A stretch of DNA of 64,000 nucleotides from Bacteroidetes bacterium GWF2_33_38 (GCA_001769505.1 MEOF01000065.1:25173-89172); one strand, 5' to 3'; positions 1 through 9,202 are shown, counted from the stretch's first letter. Program-made: numbers and translations. Notes: generated from the letters alone by a model not told the origin.

Positions 1-44
1 AAATAGTTAAGATGAATTTAAAAAGCAAATGTGAAAAACAAATT

Positions 45-533
45 CTACAAAGAATCAATAATTTTTGAGGAAGAAAATCCATCAACAAAAGGAATTGTAA
101 TTACTTTTCCCCCATTGTTTGTCACAAATTCAGCTCCAACAATGTTTTTTAGTTCATAATCTCCACCTTTTACCAAAACTGACGGAGAGACCTTCTGAAT
201 TAAATTAATAGGAGTTTCTTCGTTAAAAATTACGACTAAACTTACAAATTGTAGGGAGGCTAAAATTAAAGTTCTTGAGTGTTGATCTTGAATAGGTCTT
301 GTTTCTCCTTTTAATTTTTTTACCGATAAATCGGAGTTTACACCAATCACTAAAATATCACCCAAATCGGCGGCTTGTGCTAGATATTCAATGTGTCCAC
401 GATGTATTATGTCGAAACATCCGTTTGTAAAAACAATCTTTTTACCTTCTGATTTCCAATGAGCGATTTGTTGCAAAAAATCATTTTCTTGATTCGAAAT
501 TTTCTTTGTAATCAAGCTCATTTGACTTTGCAT
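45..533 (-). CDS. rfaE2: D-glycero-beta-D-manno-heptose 1-phosphate adenylyltransferase
   Basis: This 162-residue cytoplasmic nucleotidyltransferase transfers AMP to heptose-1-phosphate, making the ADP-heptose used in lipopolysaccharide core synthesis. The cytidylyltransferase-fold signature TNGCFDIIHRGH lies at residues 36-47, giving the HxGH-type pair H44/H47. The length fits the stand-alone adenylyltransferase half of HldE; no kinase domain is attached. It is the last gene of a minus-strand run panC-panD-rfaE2, with 6 bases between it and panD. Start could be M1 or M5. Related cytidylyltransferases share the fold, but the GCFDIIHRGH context favours RfaE2. Confidence 0.88.
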   Translation of the reverse strand: MQSQMSLITKKISNQENDFLQQIAHWKSEGKKIVFTNGCFDIIHRGHIEYLAQAADLGDILVIGVNSDLSVKKLKGETRPIQDQHSRTLILASLQFVSLVVIFNEETPINLIQKVSPSVLVKGGDYELKNIVGAEFVTNNGGKVITIPFVDGFSSSKIIDSL

Positions 534-539
534 AGAGAT

Positions 540-893
540 TTATTTTACAAGTTTATTGGTTGAAGTATCGGGAAAAATAAGCGTTGGTTTGAATGTTTTT
601 GCTTTTTCAAAATCCATTGTTGCATACGACATAATAATAACTACATCGCCAACTACCACTTTTCTAGCTGCTGGTCCGTTAAGGCAAATATTGCCCGAAC
701 CACGTTCGCCTTTTATAACATAGGTCTCAAGACGCTCGCCATTATTTAGGTTCACAACTTGAACTTTTTCGTTTTCAATAATATTTGCAGCCACCATCAA
801 GTCTTCATCAATAGTGATGCTTCCTACATAATGAAGGTCAGCTTGTGTGATTGTAACCTTATGTATTTTTGACTTTAAAACTTCAATATTCAT
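540..893 (-). CDS. panD: Aspartate 1-decarboxylase
   Basis: PanD decarboxylates L-aspartate to beta-alanine for pantothenate and CoA synthesis. It is made as a proenzyme that cleaves itself between Gly24 and Ser25 to form a pyruvoyl cofactor. Here the motif HYVGSITID puts Gly24-Ser25 exactly at the expected place, and the GPAARK motif follows at about residues 73-78. At 117 residues it is the normal length. It sits directly after panC, the usual pairing, because PanC consumes the beta-alanine. Confidence 0.95.
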   Translation of the reverse strand: MNIEVLKSKIHKVTITQADLHYVGSITIDEDLMVAANIIENEKVQVVNLNNGERLETYVIKGERGSGNICLNGPAARKVVVGDVVIIMSYATMDFEKAKTFKPTLIFPDTSTNKLVK

Positions 894-902
894 GATGCAA
901 AT

Positions 903-1748
903 TTAATAAATATATCTAATATTATCTATTAATCTTACTTCGCCAACAAAAACGGCTATGCAAGCCCTGATATTTTGCGAATGAATGATTTCTGAAATAT
1001 CTTCAAATGTATCTTCGTTTATAATGTTAAGATATTCAACTTTCATTTTATTAAAACTATTTAGATGGTTTGTTGCCCAATTTATAGTTTCTGTAACAGA
1101 ATGATTTTTGAGATATTCTTTAGATAGAAACAATATGCGTGAAATATTTGCCACTTGAATTCTTTCGTCGGGCTGTAAGCGAACATTTCTCGAACTCATT
1201 GCTAATCCGTCGGATTCACGAATTGTTGGGCATGCCTTAATAATGATGTGATAATTATAATCTTTCACTAGTTTTTTTATCACGGCGAGTTGTTGAAAAT
1301 CTTTTTCGCCAAAAAAAGCAAGGTCGGGTGTTACAATATCGAACAAAATGCTTACAATTTGTGCAACTCCTTTAAAATGCCCGGGACGAAATTGTCCTTC
1401 CATTACGGTTTCTAACAATCCAAAATCGAAATTATTTGTAGTCGTGTTATTGTAAATTTCTTTTTCGCTGGGACAAAAAAGAATATCAACGCCTGCCTTG
1501 TCGAGCATAATTGTGTCGGAGTCAATCGTGCGGGGATATTTTTTGTAATCGTCGCTGTTGTTAAACTGAGTAGGATTTACAAAAATGCTTACAATCGTTA
1601 TGTCTGAATGTTTTTTCGATTCTTCGATTAAAGAAATATGCCCTTTGTGAAGAGCTCCCATGGTTGGAACAAAACCAAGCTTTAGCTTTTTCGCTTTCAA
1701 AAAACTCAATTCTGTTTGAAGTTCAGCTGTTGTTGAAAATATCTTCAT
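903..1748 (-). CDS. panC: Pantoate--beta-alanine ligase
   Basis: PanC joins pantoate and beta-alanine with ATP to give pantothenate. The 281-residue protein has the N-terminal ATP-binding signature PTMGALHKGH (about residues 28-37), the FVNPTQF motif, the GEKDFQQL motif and the RESDGLAMSSRN motif that closes over the active site. It is first in the panC-panD-rfaE2 run, with 9 bases to panD. A match to the -7 element on the minus strand (TACTTTTG, plus positions 1768-1775) lies about 20 bases before the start, but I see no matching -33 element. Confidence 0.96.
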   Translation of the reverse strand: MKIFSTTAELQTELSFLKAKKLKLGFVPTMGALHKGHISLIEESKKHSDITIVSIFVNPTQFNNSDDYKKYPRTIDSDTIMLDKAGVDILFCPSEKEIYNNTTTNNFDFGLLETVMEGQFRPGHFKGVAQIVSILFDIVTPDLAFFGEKDFQQLAVIKKLVKDYNYHIIIKACPTIRESDGLAMSSRNVRLQPDERIQVANISRILFLSKEYLKNHSVTETINWATNHLNSFNKMKVEYLNIINEDTFEDISEIIHSQNIRACIAVFVGEVRLIDNIRYIY

Positions 1749-1936
1749 TTCTAATAATTTCGAGGCACAAAAGTATAAAATTATGGAATCGGAATGCGAT
1801 AAACAGCAAAATAATTTACAATTGTTTCATCGAAAATCAGCCCTCTCGCTTCTGCTTATCTCCAATTGTAACAAAAAAATGTTTGTTTTGAATCTTAATT
1901 TTTTGTAATTTGTAAAATTATATTTAAACACAAAAA

Positions 1937-2713
1937 TTGAAAAAACTAATTTTCTCCTCAGTTATCATAGCAATGCTTGCTATGAGTGCTAATGCTCAAA
2001 TTATTTATACCGATGTTGACCCCGACACTACTATTATTTGCCCTGCTCAAGTACCTTGTACGGGTTGCGATAGCTCGCAAATTTTTTATTTAGGCTTAAA
2101 TCATGACAATATACTTGACTTTAGGCTAGTTGCACAGATTTATCAATTTGAAGAAGGCAATTGGTATGATGCTTACGATTTAAGGATTGAGATAATGGCA
2201 CCCTTAAGCCCTAACCGTACGGGTTGGAGTAAAATGAATTATGGTGATGAAATAGGACCAGATTATTTTTGGCAAACAGGCTCCACATTTAACTCATGGA
2301 TTAATAACGATGAATATTATATGGGTTTAAGATTATTTAAAGACAATCAATATTACTATGGTTGGGTGCTTGTTAAATTAGTTGTTACATATAATCGGGG
2401 ATTAACAATTAAAGAATATGCGTATAATACGATTCCTCAGTTGCCCATTAAAGCAGGAGAAGGAACAGTAGGAATAGACAATATTGAAATAACCGACAAC
2501 AATATTTACATTACAAATAAAACACTAAATATAGTAAATCTATCGCCCGATTGCATAATTGATTTGTATAACATGAGTGGTCAAAAAATGAATACATATA
2601 ACATTACGGGCAATCACAATTCTTTCGATTTATCGGCTTACAGCGAGGGTGTTTATGTGCTTAAGGTGCAATGCAACAAATCAGTATATTCAAAAACTAT
2701 AATTGTCAACTAG
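1937..2713 (+). CDS. Secreted protein with T9SS type A sorting domain
   Basis: The 258-residue protein is of unknown function. It starts with TTG; no ATG would preserve the evident signal peptide MKKLIFSSVIIAMLAMSANA, with cleavage before QII. The middle is rich in aromatic residues (YYYGWVLVKL) and resembles cargo domains of other T9SS proteins. The last 75 or so residues have the sorting-domain pattern: short beta strands, DLYNMSGQKM, SAYSEGVYVLKV, then a basic tail ending KTIIVN. It would be exported to the periplasm by Sec and then across the outer membrane by type IX secretion. A near-consensus promoter, TTTG (1882-1885), 20 bases, TAATTTG (1906-1912), lies upstream but is one base short in the -7 element. 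Confidence 0.82.
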   Translation: MKKLIFSSVIIAMLAMSANAQIIYTDVDPDTTIICPAQVPCTGCDSSQIFYLGLNHDNILDFRLVAQIYQFEEGNWYDAYDLRIEIMAPLSPNRTGWSKMNYGDEIGPDYFWQTGSTFNSWINNDEYYMGLRLFKDNQYYYGWVLVKLVVTYNRGLTIKEYAYNTIPQLPIKAGEGTVGIDNIEITDNNIYITNKTLNIVNLSPDCIIDLYNMSGQKMNTYNITGNHNSFDLSAYSEGVYVLKVQCNKSVYSKTIIVN

Positions 2714-2885
2714 CGTGTTTATTTCTATTTCATGCGTTTTCAACGGATATAATTTAAAAAACATAGTGGGGTTAAGAGCTATCTGTATAGTAAGAAAACG
2801 GCTGGCGGAGGCAAAATAATTAACAATTTATTTCGTTAAAATAACTAGATTTTTAGCACATTGGTAAAAGAAGTCGAAAACATAT

Positions 2886-2918
2886 TTTGAAATATACCGA
2901 TTTTTTTATTTATTTTTG
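2886..2918 (+). promoter_or_regulatory. Bacteroidota-type promoter for the 2948-6869 gene run
   Basis: TTTG at 2886-2889 and TATTTTTG at 2911-2918 are separated by 21 bases, matching the Bacteroidota pattern TTTG-N19..21-TAnnTTTG. Predicted transcription start is near 2925, about 23 bases before the ATG at 2948. The next two genes follow closely, so it probably drives all three through glmS. Confidence 0.65.
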
Positions 2919-2947
2919 TATAATAATCTGTAAAGGAAAAATTTTAC

Positions 2948-3772
2948 ATGGAAAAGACAAAGGTTTTATATATCTCTCAAGAAATTACACCCTATTTACC
3001 AGAATCAAAAATGTCGATAATCGGAAGGCAACTTCCACAAGGAATACAAGAAAAAGGAAAAGAAATACGAACCTTCATGCCTCGATACGGCTGTATAAAC
3101 GAACGCAGAAATCAACTTCACGAAGTAATTCGCTTGTCTGGAATGAACTTGATTATCAACGATACCGATCATCCGCTTATTATAAAAGTTGCATCGATTC
3201 AAGCTGCAAGAATGCAGGTATATTTTATCGATAACGAAGATTTTTTTCAACGCAAACACATTTTACACGACGCCAAAAAGAAATATTTCGAAGATAATGA
3301 CGAAAGAGCTATTTTTTTTGCAAGAGGCGTGTTGGAAACAATAAAGAAATTACGTTGGTCGCCCGATGTTATTCATTGCCATGGCTGGATTACAAGTCTT
3401 ATTCCCTTATATGTAAAACGAGCATATAAAGACGATCCGATGTTTTCCGATGCAAAAATTGTTTATTCAGTTTACAACGACGGATTTAGCAATGTATTTG
3501 ACCCAAATTTTAGCGAAAAATTACGATTGGAAGGCATTAGAGATAAAGATGTTGATGTAGTTAAAAATATTCCCGACTTTGTTAATTTATCGAAAATGGC
3601 AATCAATTTATCCGATGCAGTTATTGTCGGAAGCGAAGCAATAAATTCTGATATTTCGAGTTACTTAAATACAATTGAAAAACCTGTCTTAGGATTTCAA
3701 GCAGAAAACTATATTGATGCATATTCAGATTTTTATGACAAAATTCTATCAGAAACGTACGCCGAATTTTAG
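2948..3772 (+). CDS. Glycogen/starch synthase N-terminal domain-like protein, probably non-catalytic
   Basis: The 274 residues resemble only the N-terminal half of a GT5 glycogen synthase: VLYISQEITPYLP near residue 6, FMPRYG near residue 45, DVIHCHGWITSLIP near residue 140, and IVYSVYNDGF. The ADP-glucose-binding KTGG motif expected after the ITPY segment is replaced by PESK, and the whole C-terminal GT-B domain is missing. Glycogen synthesis is therefore unlikely. Similar short proteins beside panC, DUF4270 genes and glmS are, to my knowledge, common in Bacteroidota, so this is probably a maintained family and not a recent truncation. It overlaps the next gene by about 38-59 bases. Confidence 0.75.
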   Translation: MEKTKVLYISQEITPYLPESKMSIIGRQLPQGIQEKGKEIRTFMPRYGCINERRNQLHEVIRLSGMNLIINDTDHPLIIKVASIQAARMQVYFIDNEDFFQRKHILHDAKKKYFEDNDERAIFFARGVLETIKKLRWSPDVIHCHGWITSLIPLYVKRAYKDDPMFSDAKIVYSVYNDGFSNVFDPNFSEKLRLEGIRDKDVDVVKNIPDFVNLSKMAINLSDAVIVGSEAINSDISSYLNTIEKPVLGFQAENYIDAYSDFYDKILSETYAEF

Positions 3773-5027
3773 TTCGATTTACAAACTAGCCTTATTCGCA
3801 TTCTTCGTTTTTACAATTTTTTCGTGCAACAAGGAAGATGAAATTGGTTTAGATTTGATTCCGCAAAAAGAAATGTTAAATCTTGAATTTTGCGATACCC
3901 TGTTGTTAAAATCTTATACCGTTTACAACGATACATTTTCTACTAAAAACAAAACCTTAAGTTTAGTTGGAAGTTATCATGACCCTATTTTTGGAAAAAC
4001 AGCCGCAGGATTTTTGACTGAATTTCGCTTGTCGTCAACCGATGTTGAGTTTGACGAAACAAGTTATGTAAATAGTTTTACATTAAATATGGTTGTTGAT
4101 GATTATTATGGCGACATTTCAACTCCAATGACCATTAATGTTTATAATATTTCGCGTGAAATTAATACAGAAACCGAATTTACAGAATTTGATAAAAACC
4201 AGTACGTTACCGAAGATTCTCTAATCACATCGTTTACGTTTACGCCATCGCAAAATGGACAGGATACCTTAATTAAAATTAATTTACCAATTGAATTTGC
4301 AAATAGATTTTTGGGGTATAGCGACCAAGAATTTATCGATAACGCAAAAGGATTGTATGTTACAATCAACGAAAATGAGACAAGCGAATCAATATTATAC
4401 ATTGATCTAGTTTCTTCTAAATCGAATTTGGATTTAGAATATACTTATTTTGATGGAGAAGACTCGGTTACCACTAATTTTTTGTATTTGATTAATAGTG
4501 CTTGCGAAAGGCAAAATATTTTTACCCATAATTACGAAGGAACCGAAATATCATCAGAAATAACACTTGGCGAAAATAGCATAAACGAAGTAAATTATAT
4601 ACAAGCAATGCGAGGTGTTAACACCATTATTGAGTTTCCTGATTTGAAAAGCATAGTGCAAGACCAAAAAATTGCTATTATGAAAGCCGAACTTGTAATT
4701 ACTGAAAGCGAAGATTATGTTTCGAGCGATTATCAGGCTTGTGAAAAGTTAAACATTATTGTTTTGAACGATAGTTTGGAATACCTAAACGCTCCCGACT
4801 ACGATATATTAGGGTCAGAACATTTTAATAGCGAATACATTAATAATTCGTATGTTTTTAATATGACTGCTTACACTCAAGGTCTTATTACCAGTGATGT
4901 GTACGATAATTCTAAACTTATTGTCAGTGCTTTTGCAAATACAATTAGTGCCAATCGAGTCGTTGTAAATTCGGGAAATTCTGCTACAAATCGAATTAAA
5001 TTAAAATTGTATTACCTAAAATTATAA
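3735..5027 (+). CDS. DUF4270 family lipoprotein
   Basis: This cell-envelope protein of unknown function has a lipoprotein signal: a basic start, the hydrophobic stretch KLALFAFFVFTIF, then Cys in FSCNKEDE. The mature part begins IGLDLIPQ and contains SLVGSYHDPIFGKTAAGFL, both typical of DUF4270. The open frame extends upstream to 3714, but the ATG at 3735 (MTKFYQKR) gives a better signal peptide and is preferred; this makes it 430 residues. It overlaps the glycogen-synthase-like gene and ends 6 bases before glmS, so the three are almost certainly co-transcribed. The link to amino-sugar synthesis is only positional. Confidence 0.82.
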   Translation: MTKFYQKRTPNFSSIYKLALFAFFVFTIFSCNKEDEIGLDLIPQKEMLNLEFCDTLLLKSYTVYNDTFSTKNKTLSLVGSYHDPIFGKTAAGFLTEFRLSSTDVEFDETSYVNSFTLNMVVDDYYGDISTPMTINVYNISREINTETEFTEFDKNQYVTEDSLITSFTFTPSQNGQDTLIKINLPIEFANRFLGYSDQEFIDNAKGLYVTINENETSESILYIDLVSSKSNLDLEYTYFDGEDSVTTNFLYLINSACERQNIFTHNYEGTEISSEITLGENSINEVNYIQAMRGVNTIIEFPDLKSIVQDQKIAIMKAELVITESEDYVSSDYQACEKLNIIVLNDSLEYLNAPDYDILGSEHFNSEYINNSYVFNMTAYTQGLITSDVYDNSKLIVSAFANTISANRVVVNSGNSATNRIKLKLYYLKL

Positions 5028-5033
5028 TATTTT

Positions 5034-6869
5034 ATGTGTGGAATAGTTGCTTATATTGGAAGCAAACCAGCTTACCCAATTTTAATAAATGGATTAAAAC
5101 GACTCGAATATAGAGGCTATGACTCAGCCGGAATTGCTTTGCTCGACAAAAATATCAGCACATATAAAAGAAAAGGAAAAGTTTCTGATTTAGAGGCTTT
5201 TGTTGAAGATAAAAACACAAATGGCTTTATTGGAATTGGTCATACACGCTGGGCTACACACGGAGCTCCAAACGATGTTAACGCACACCCACACGTTTCA
5301 CAACACGGACATTTTGTGATTATTCACAATGGTATAATCGAAAATTATGGAAGACTAAAAAAGCGACTTGAAGACCGTGGTTACAAATTTCAAAGCGAAA
5401 CCGATACCGAAGTTTTATCAAATCTTATCGAATATATTTATCTCAAAGGAAACGTTTCTGCCGAGATAGCTGTTCGACTTGCATTAACAAAGGTTATAGG
5501 AGCGTACGGATTGGTTATTATGTGTAAAGACGAACCCGATAAACTCATTGCAGCTCGAAAAGGAAGCCCATTGGTAATTGGAATTGGAAAGGAAGAATAT
5601 TATTTAGCTTCTGATGCAACACCGATTGTTGAATACACAAAAAGCGTAATTTATTTGAACGAAAATGATATTGCGATAATCAAAAAAGATGAATTAAGTT
5701 TAAAATCGCTTACAAACGAAAAGTTGACGCCCGAAATTCATACATTGGACTTAGATGTTGATGAAATTGAAAAAGGTGGCTACGAGCATTACATGCTCAA
5801 GGAAATATTTGAACAACCTCGCTCAATTTTAGATACTTTTCGTGGACGCGTAGTGCCCGATATGTCGGCTATTCATTTAGGCGGACTTTTAGAGGTACTT
5901 CCTCGCTTGAAAGAAGCCAAAAGAATTATTATAATTGGTTGCGGAACATCATGGCACGCTGGGCTTGTTGGCGAATATTTACTTGAAGATTTGGCCAGAA
6001 TTCCAGTTGAGGTCGAGTATGCGTCTGAATTCAGATATCGAAATCCAATCATAAACAAAGACGATGTTATTATTGCGATAAGTCAAAGCGGAGAAACCGC
6101 CGATACATTAGCTGCAATTCAACTTGCCAAAGAAAATGGAGCAATGGTTCTCGGAATTTGTAATGTTGTTGGCTCTAGTATTCCTCGTTTAACCGATGGT
6201 GGCGTTTATACTCATGCAGGTCCTGAAATAGGAGTTGCTTCGACCAAAGCATTTACCGCTCAAGTTACAGTTTTAACTATGATGGCGATTTTGCTAGGCA
6301 GAGAACGAAACATTATTTCGGACGAAAATTATAAAAAACTGATTCTAGAACTTGTTTCGATTCCTGAGAAAATCGAAAAAATATTAACGTATAGTGCGGT
6401 TTTTGAAAAAATAGCAGCTCTTTACAAAAATGCCAATAATTTTCTTTATTTAGGTCGTGGATATTTTTTTCCTGTGGCTTTAGAAGGAGCATTGAAGCTT
6501 AAAGAAATTTCATACATTCATGCCGAAGGTTATCCTGCAGCCGAAATGAAACATGGTCCAATTGCATTGATTGACGAAAAAATGCCAATCGTTGTTATTG
6601 CAGCAAAGGACAAATCGTACGAAAAAGTTGTAAGCAATATTCAAGAAGTTAAAGCAAGAAAAGGAATCGTAATTGCCATTGTAACCGAAGGCGATACCAT
6701 AATTAAAGAAATGGCAGACCATGTGTTGGAAATTCCTTATACTCACGAAGCTTTAGGTCCATTGCTTGCAGTAATTCCGTTGCAATTATTGTCGTATTAT
6801 ATTGCAGTAATGAGAGGTTGTAATGTTGATCAACCAAGAAATTTGGCTAAATCGGTCACGGTAGAGTAA
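5034..6869 (+). CDS. glmS: Glutamine--fructose-6-phosphate aminotransferase (isomerizing)
   Basis: GlmS makes glucosamine-6-phosphate from fructose-6-phosphate and glutamine, the first step to UDP-GlcNAc for peptidoglycan and lipid A. The 611-residue protein is full length. It starts MCGIVAYIG, with Cys2 the glutaminase nucleophile, followed by GHTRWATHG and HNGIIEN. Two SIS domains follow (GCGTSWHAG, ISQSGETADT, GRGYFFPVALEGALKLKE), and the end RNLAKSVTVE is the canonical GlmS C-terminus. A short palindrome (GATTAATTAATC) with a T run just downstream could be a weak terminator. Confidence 0.97.
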   Translation: MCGIVAYIGSKPAYPILINGLKRLEYRGYDSAGIALLDKNISTYKRKGKVSDLEAFVEDKNTNGFIGIGHTRWATHGAPNDVNAHPHVSQHGHFVIIHNGIIENYGRLKKRLEDRGYKFQSETDTEVLSNLIEYIYLKGNVSAEIAVRLALTKVIGAYGLVIMCKDEPDKLIAARKGSPLVIGIGKEEYYLASDATPIVEYTKSVIYLNENDIAIIKKDELSLKSLTNEKLTPEIHTLDLDVDEIEKGGYEHYMLKEIFEQPRSILDTFRGRVVPDMSAIHLGGLLEVLPRLKEAKRIIIIGCGTSWHAGLVGEYLLEDLARIPVEVEYASEFRYRNPIINKDDVIIAISQSGETADTLAAIQLAKENGAMVLGICNVVGSSIPRLTDGGVYTHAGPEIGVASTKAFTAQVTVLTMMAILLGRERNIISDENYKKLILELVSIPEKIEKILTYSAVFEKIAALYKNANNFLYLGRGYFFPVALEGALKLKEISYIHAEGYPAAEMKHGPIALIDEKMPIVVIAAKDKSYEKVVSNIQEVKARKGIVIAIVTEGDTIIKEMADHVLEIPYTHEALGPLLAVIPLQLLSYYIAVMRGCNVDQPRNLAKSVTVE

Positions 6870-6933
6870 ATAGTTTGATTAATTAATCGGTTTTTGAATA
6901 CTAAAATGAGTATATAAAATCGAAACTAATTTG

Positions 6934-7155
6934 CTATAATAATCTTTTTAATGCTGTCCCTTTATCTGTCTGAACCCTTAAAAAGTAAATGCCCGATTCC
7001 ATTTTCGAAACATCAATAAGCCACATTTTATAATCTTGAAGATGTTGTAAATTTTGATTAAATTTGTATAGAATGCTTGTTTGTGATAACAGCAACAAGG
7101 GCGAAAAAGTTCCTTTATTGGTTGAAATGAATAATGGGGAGAATTGGATGGAAGC
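6934..7155 (-). pseudogene. Remnant of a T9SS C-terminal sorting domain
   Basis: On the minus strand one frame reads DVSKMESGIYFLRVQTD followed by KGTALKRLL and a TAG stop at 6934-6936. This is the typical end of a T9SS type A cargo protein (SGIYFLRV, then a basic tail). The frame continues upstream through KMWLIDV and about 50 less typical residues, but there is no start codon, signal peptide or cargo domain. The rest of the gene appears lost. The upstream limit is approximate. Confidence 0.6.
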
Positions 7156-7244
7156 TCATTAGAAAAGTCTGAACCATTGATTTGATTAATAAATAAATTT
7201 TGTTGAAAATTAAATTAAATAAATTGATTGATCTTAAAAAAATC

Positions 7245-7277
7245 TTTGAGTTTTAATATCAAATAATTGTACCTTTG
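7245..7277 (+). promoter_or_regulatory. Promoter of the dinD-like gene
   Basis: TTTG (7245-7248), 21 bases, TACCTTTG (7270-7277) is an exact match to the Bacteroidota promoter pattern. The start codon follows 25 bases after the -7 element. I see no clear SOS-type palindrome nearby. Confidence 0.65.
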
Positions 7278-7302
7278 TAAATAGATAATAATAATTCAAA
7301 AA

Positions 7303-8124
7303 ATGAGTGAAATAATAAAATCAGAAGGAGAAAAGTTAACTTTTGAAGATTTCAAAAATGAGAATGGGATAACTTATTGGTGGGCTTCAGATTTAATGCA
7401 AATGCTTGGATACCCAAACATGAAGTCATTTCAAAAAGTTATAGATAGAGCAACAAAAGCTTTTGTTTCTTTAAATATTTCTCATTATGAAAATATTGTA
7501 ATAACAAATAGAATTATTGATGGTCAAAGCGTTCAAGACTTTAAACTAACTAGATTTGCTTGTTATATAACTGTAATGAATGGCGACCCTAAAAAATCAG
7601 AAGTTGCTGAAGCTCAAGCATATTTTGCACAACAAACAAGAAAATTTGAATTATATATAGAAAACAATAACGAAATAGATAGGCTTTTAATACGTGAAGA
7701 ACTAACCGAAGGAAATAAATCATTATTTTCGACTATAAAAAAAGCAGGTATTACTGATTATGCAAAGTTTACAAATGCTGGTTATTTAGGGATGTATAAT
7801 ATGGAAAATTGGAAATTAGCACAAAAACGAAATGTTAATAAAGAGAAGCTAATGGACAGTATGGGAAGAACTGAACTTGCTGCAAATTTATTTAGAATAA
7901 CTCAAACCGAAGAAAGAATAAAAAATAAGGGAGTAACAGGTCAGAATGCTTTAGAACAAACTCATTTCCAAGTTGGTCGTGAAGTAAGAAATATTATAGT
8001 GGAAAATTCTGGAAAAACACCTGAAAATTTACCACAAGAAAAAGAACTTCCAAATGTAAAAAAAGAATTAAAAGAAGGCTATAAAAAAATGCTAAAGGAA
8101 GATAACAAAAAAAAGAAGAAATAG
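7303..8124 (+). CDS. DinD / BRO-N family protein
   Basis: The 273-residue protein resembles DNA-damage-inducible protein D of E. coli in length and layout. An N-terminal BRO-like segment has YWWASDLMQMLGYPNMKSF (about residues 25-43) and FKLTRFACYITVMNGDP (about residues 86-102). A helical middle (GYLGMYNMENWK, SMGRTELAANLFRITQTEE) and the segment EQTHFQVGREVRNII follow. The C-terminus is an unusual poly-lysine tail (DNKKKKK). E. coli DinD is reported to inhibit RecA-mediated strand exchange; that role is untested here. The gene stands alone between a decayed T9SS fragment and palindromic repeats, an accessory-looking setting. Confidence 0.75.
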   Translation: MSEIIKSEGEKLTFEDFKNENGITYWWASDLMQMLGYPNMKSFQKVIDRATKAFVSLNISHYENIVITNRIIDGQSVQDFKLTRFACYITVMNGDPKKSEVAEAQAYFAQQTRKFELYIENNNEIDRLLIREELTEGNKSLFSTIKKAGITDYAKFTNAGYLGMYNMENWKLAQKRNVNKEKLMDSMGRTELAANLFRITQTEERIKNKGVTGQNALEQTHFQVGREVRNIIVENSGKTPENLPQEKELPNVKKELKEGYKKMLKEDNKKKKK

Positions 8125-8189
8125 TTTTTTTCAGTTGTTGTTTCCTCAACAAAATTCAAATCACCGAATAATTGTTTCACAACCACCCC

Positions 8190-8345
8190 GTCAGTCTTGC
8201 GACTGCCACCCCTCCATTGAGGGGAATTTTGATTTGCATTTCAAATTTGAACTTCAATGAAGTTTTTCCGCCGTTGTTGGAATCCTGTCCAACAATTATA
8301 ATTTTTCACCATATTTATAACGTAACTCGTACATTCTTGTCCGAG
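8190..8345. repeat. Cluster of short palindromic intergenic repeats
   Basis: Three hairpin-forming units follow one another in this gene-free stretch. CCCCTC (8209-8214) pairs with GAGGGG (8219-8224). TTGTTGGA (8274-8281) pairs with TCCAACAA (8288-8295). At 8326-8345 there is a quasi-palindrome beginning CTCGTACA and ending TGTCCGAG. The second unit recurs at 29374-29402 and 63762-63794, and the third recurs inverted at 29351-29370 with 19 of 20 bases the same. Convergent dinD and dapF both end here, so the hairpins might also stop transcription. Confidence 0.6.
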
Positions 8346-8365
8346 AAAAGAAACACAAAACAATC

Positions 8366-9151
8366 TTAACCCATTTTAAATCTCACAAATCCCTCAAACA
8401 CAAAACTTACAGAGCCTTGCAACCAAACGTTTGTAAATGTTGAATTGGTTTTGGTAAAACTTGTTTTTAAGATTCCTCCTTTGGTTTCGATTTCAAAATC
8501 TTCACAAGAGTTTAAACACGAATATGCAATTGAAGCGGCAGTAACACCTGTTCCACAAGATAAGGTTTCGTTTTCAACTCCGCGTTCGTAGGTCCTTACA
8601 TAAATTTTACGTTCACTTAGTTTTTGAACAAAATTCACGTTTATTCCATTTGGAGAAAATTGTTTACTGTACCGAATTTGTTTTCCGAGTTCAAAAACAT
8701 TCAAGTCATTTGCGTTTTCAACAAATTTAACAATGTGTGGAGAACCTGTATTTAGAATAAAATCACCATTTTGTTCTTTTATTTCAAATACGTCGTTCAT
8801 TTTTAGCTTTACCGTTTTCGCATCAATTATTTCAGCAATATGAATTCCGTCAATAGCCTCAAAAGTTGTTGTGTCGCCAATTATTTGAAGCGATTTTGCA
8901 AAAGCAACAATACAACGCCCACCATTTCCACACATCGTACTTTCACGTCCGTCGGAATTAAAATATTTCATTCCAAAATCGTACGAATCAGAAGAATTTA
9001 ATAGCATTAACCCGTCGGCACCAACTCCAAAATGTCGATGACATAAAAACTCAATGCTTTGTTGGTTTAAACCATTATATGTATTTTTTCTATTATCTAA
9101 AATAATAAAATCGTTTCCGGCACCATGATATTTATAAAATTTTATAAGCAT
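8366..9151 (-). CDS. dapF: Diaminopimelate epimerase
   Basis: DapF interconverts LL- and meso-diaminopimelate for lysine and peptidoglycan synthesis. The 261-residue protein has both catalytic cysteines in their usual motifs: Cys74 in MCGNGGRC and Cys199 in SCGTGVTA. The N-terminal motifs KYHGAGNDF and VGADGLML are also present. It is a single gene divergent from the htrA homolog. I could not find a convincing minus-strand promoter in the shared 126-base spacer. Confidence 0.96.
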   Translation of the reverse strand: MLIKFYKYHGAGNDFIILDNRKNTYNGLNQQSIEFLCHRHFGVGADGLMLLNSSDSYDFGMKYFNSDGRESTMCGNGGRCIVAFAKSLQIIGDTTTFEAIDGIHIAEIIDAKTVKLKMNDVFEIKEQNGDFILNTGSPHIVKFVENANDLNVFELGKQIRYSKQFSPNGINVNFVQKLSERKIYVRTYERGVENETLSCGTGVTAASIAYSCLNSCEDFEIETKGGILKTSFTKTNSTFTNVWLQGSVSFVFEGFVRFKMG

Positions 9152-9169
9152 GTTAAATACTGTTAAATA

Positions 9170-9202
9170 TTTGAAAATGACAGAAGACGCATTGTAATTT
9201 TG
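9170..9202 (+). promoter_or_regulatory. Promoter of the HtrA-family protease gene
   Basis: TTTG (9170-9173), 21 bases, TAATTTTG (9195-9202) matches the Bacteroidota pattern exactly. It predicts a leader of about 70 bases before the ATG at 9278. A second TAATTTTG at 9247-9254 has no -33 partner. Confidence 0.65.

Noticed and set aside
7249..7302. SOS (LexA) box before the dinD-like gene
   Set aside because: I looked for a palindromic operator around the promoter and saw none that is convincing.
8172..8369. 65-residue plus-strand open frame between dinD-like gene and dapF
   Set aside because: It lies entirely in the palindromic repeat cluster and has no start signal or family resemblance.
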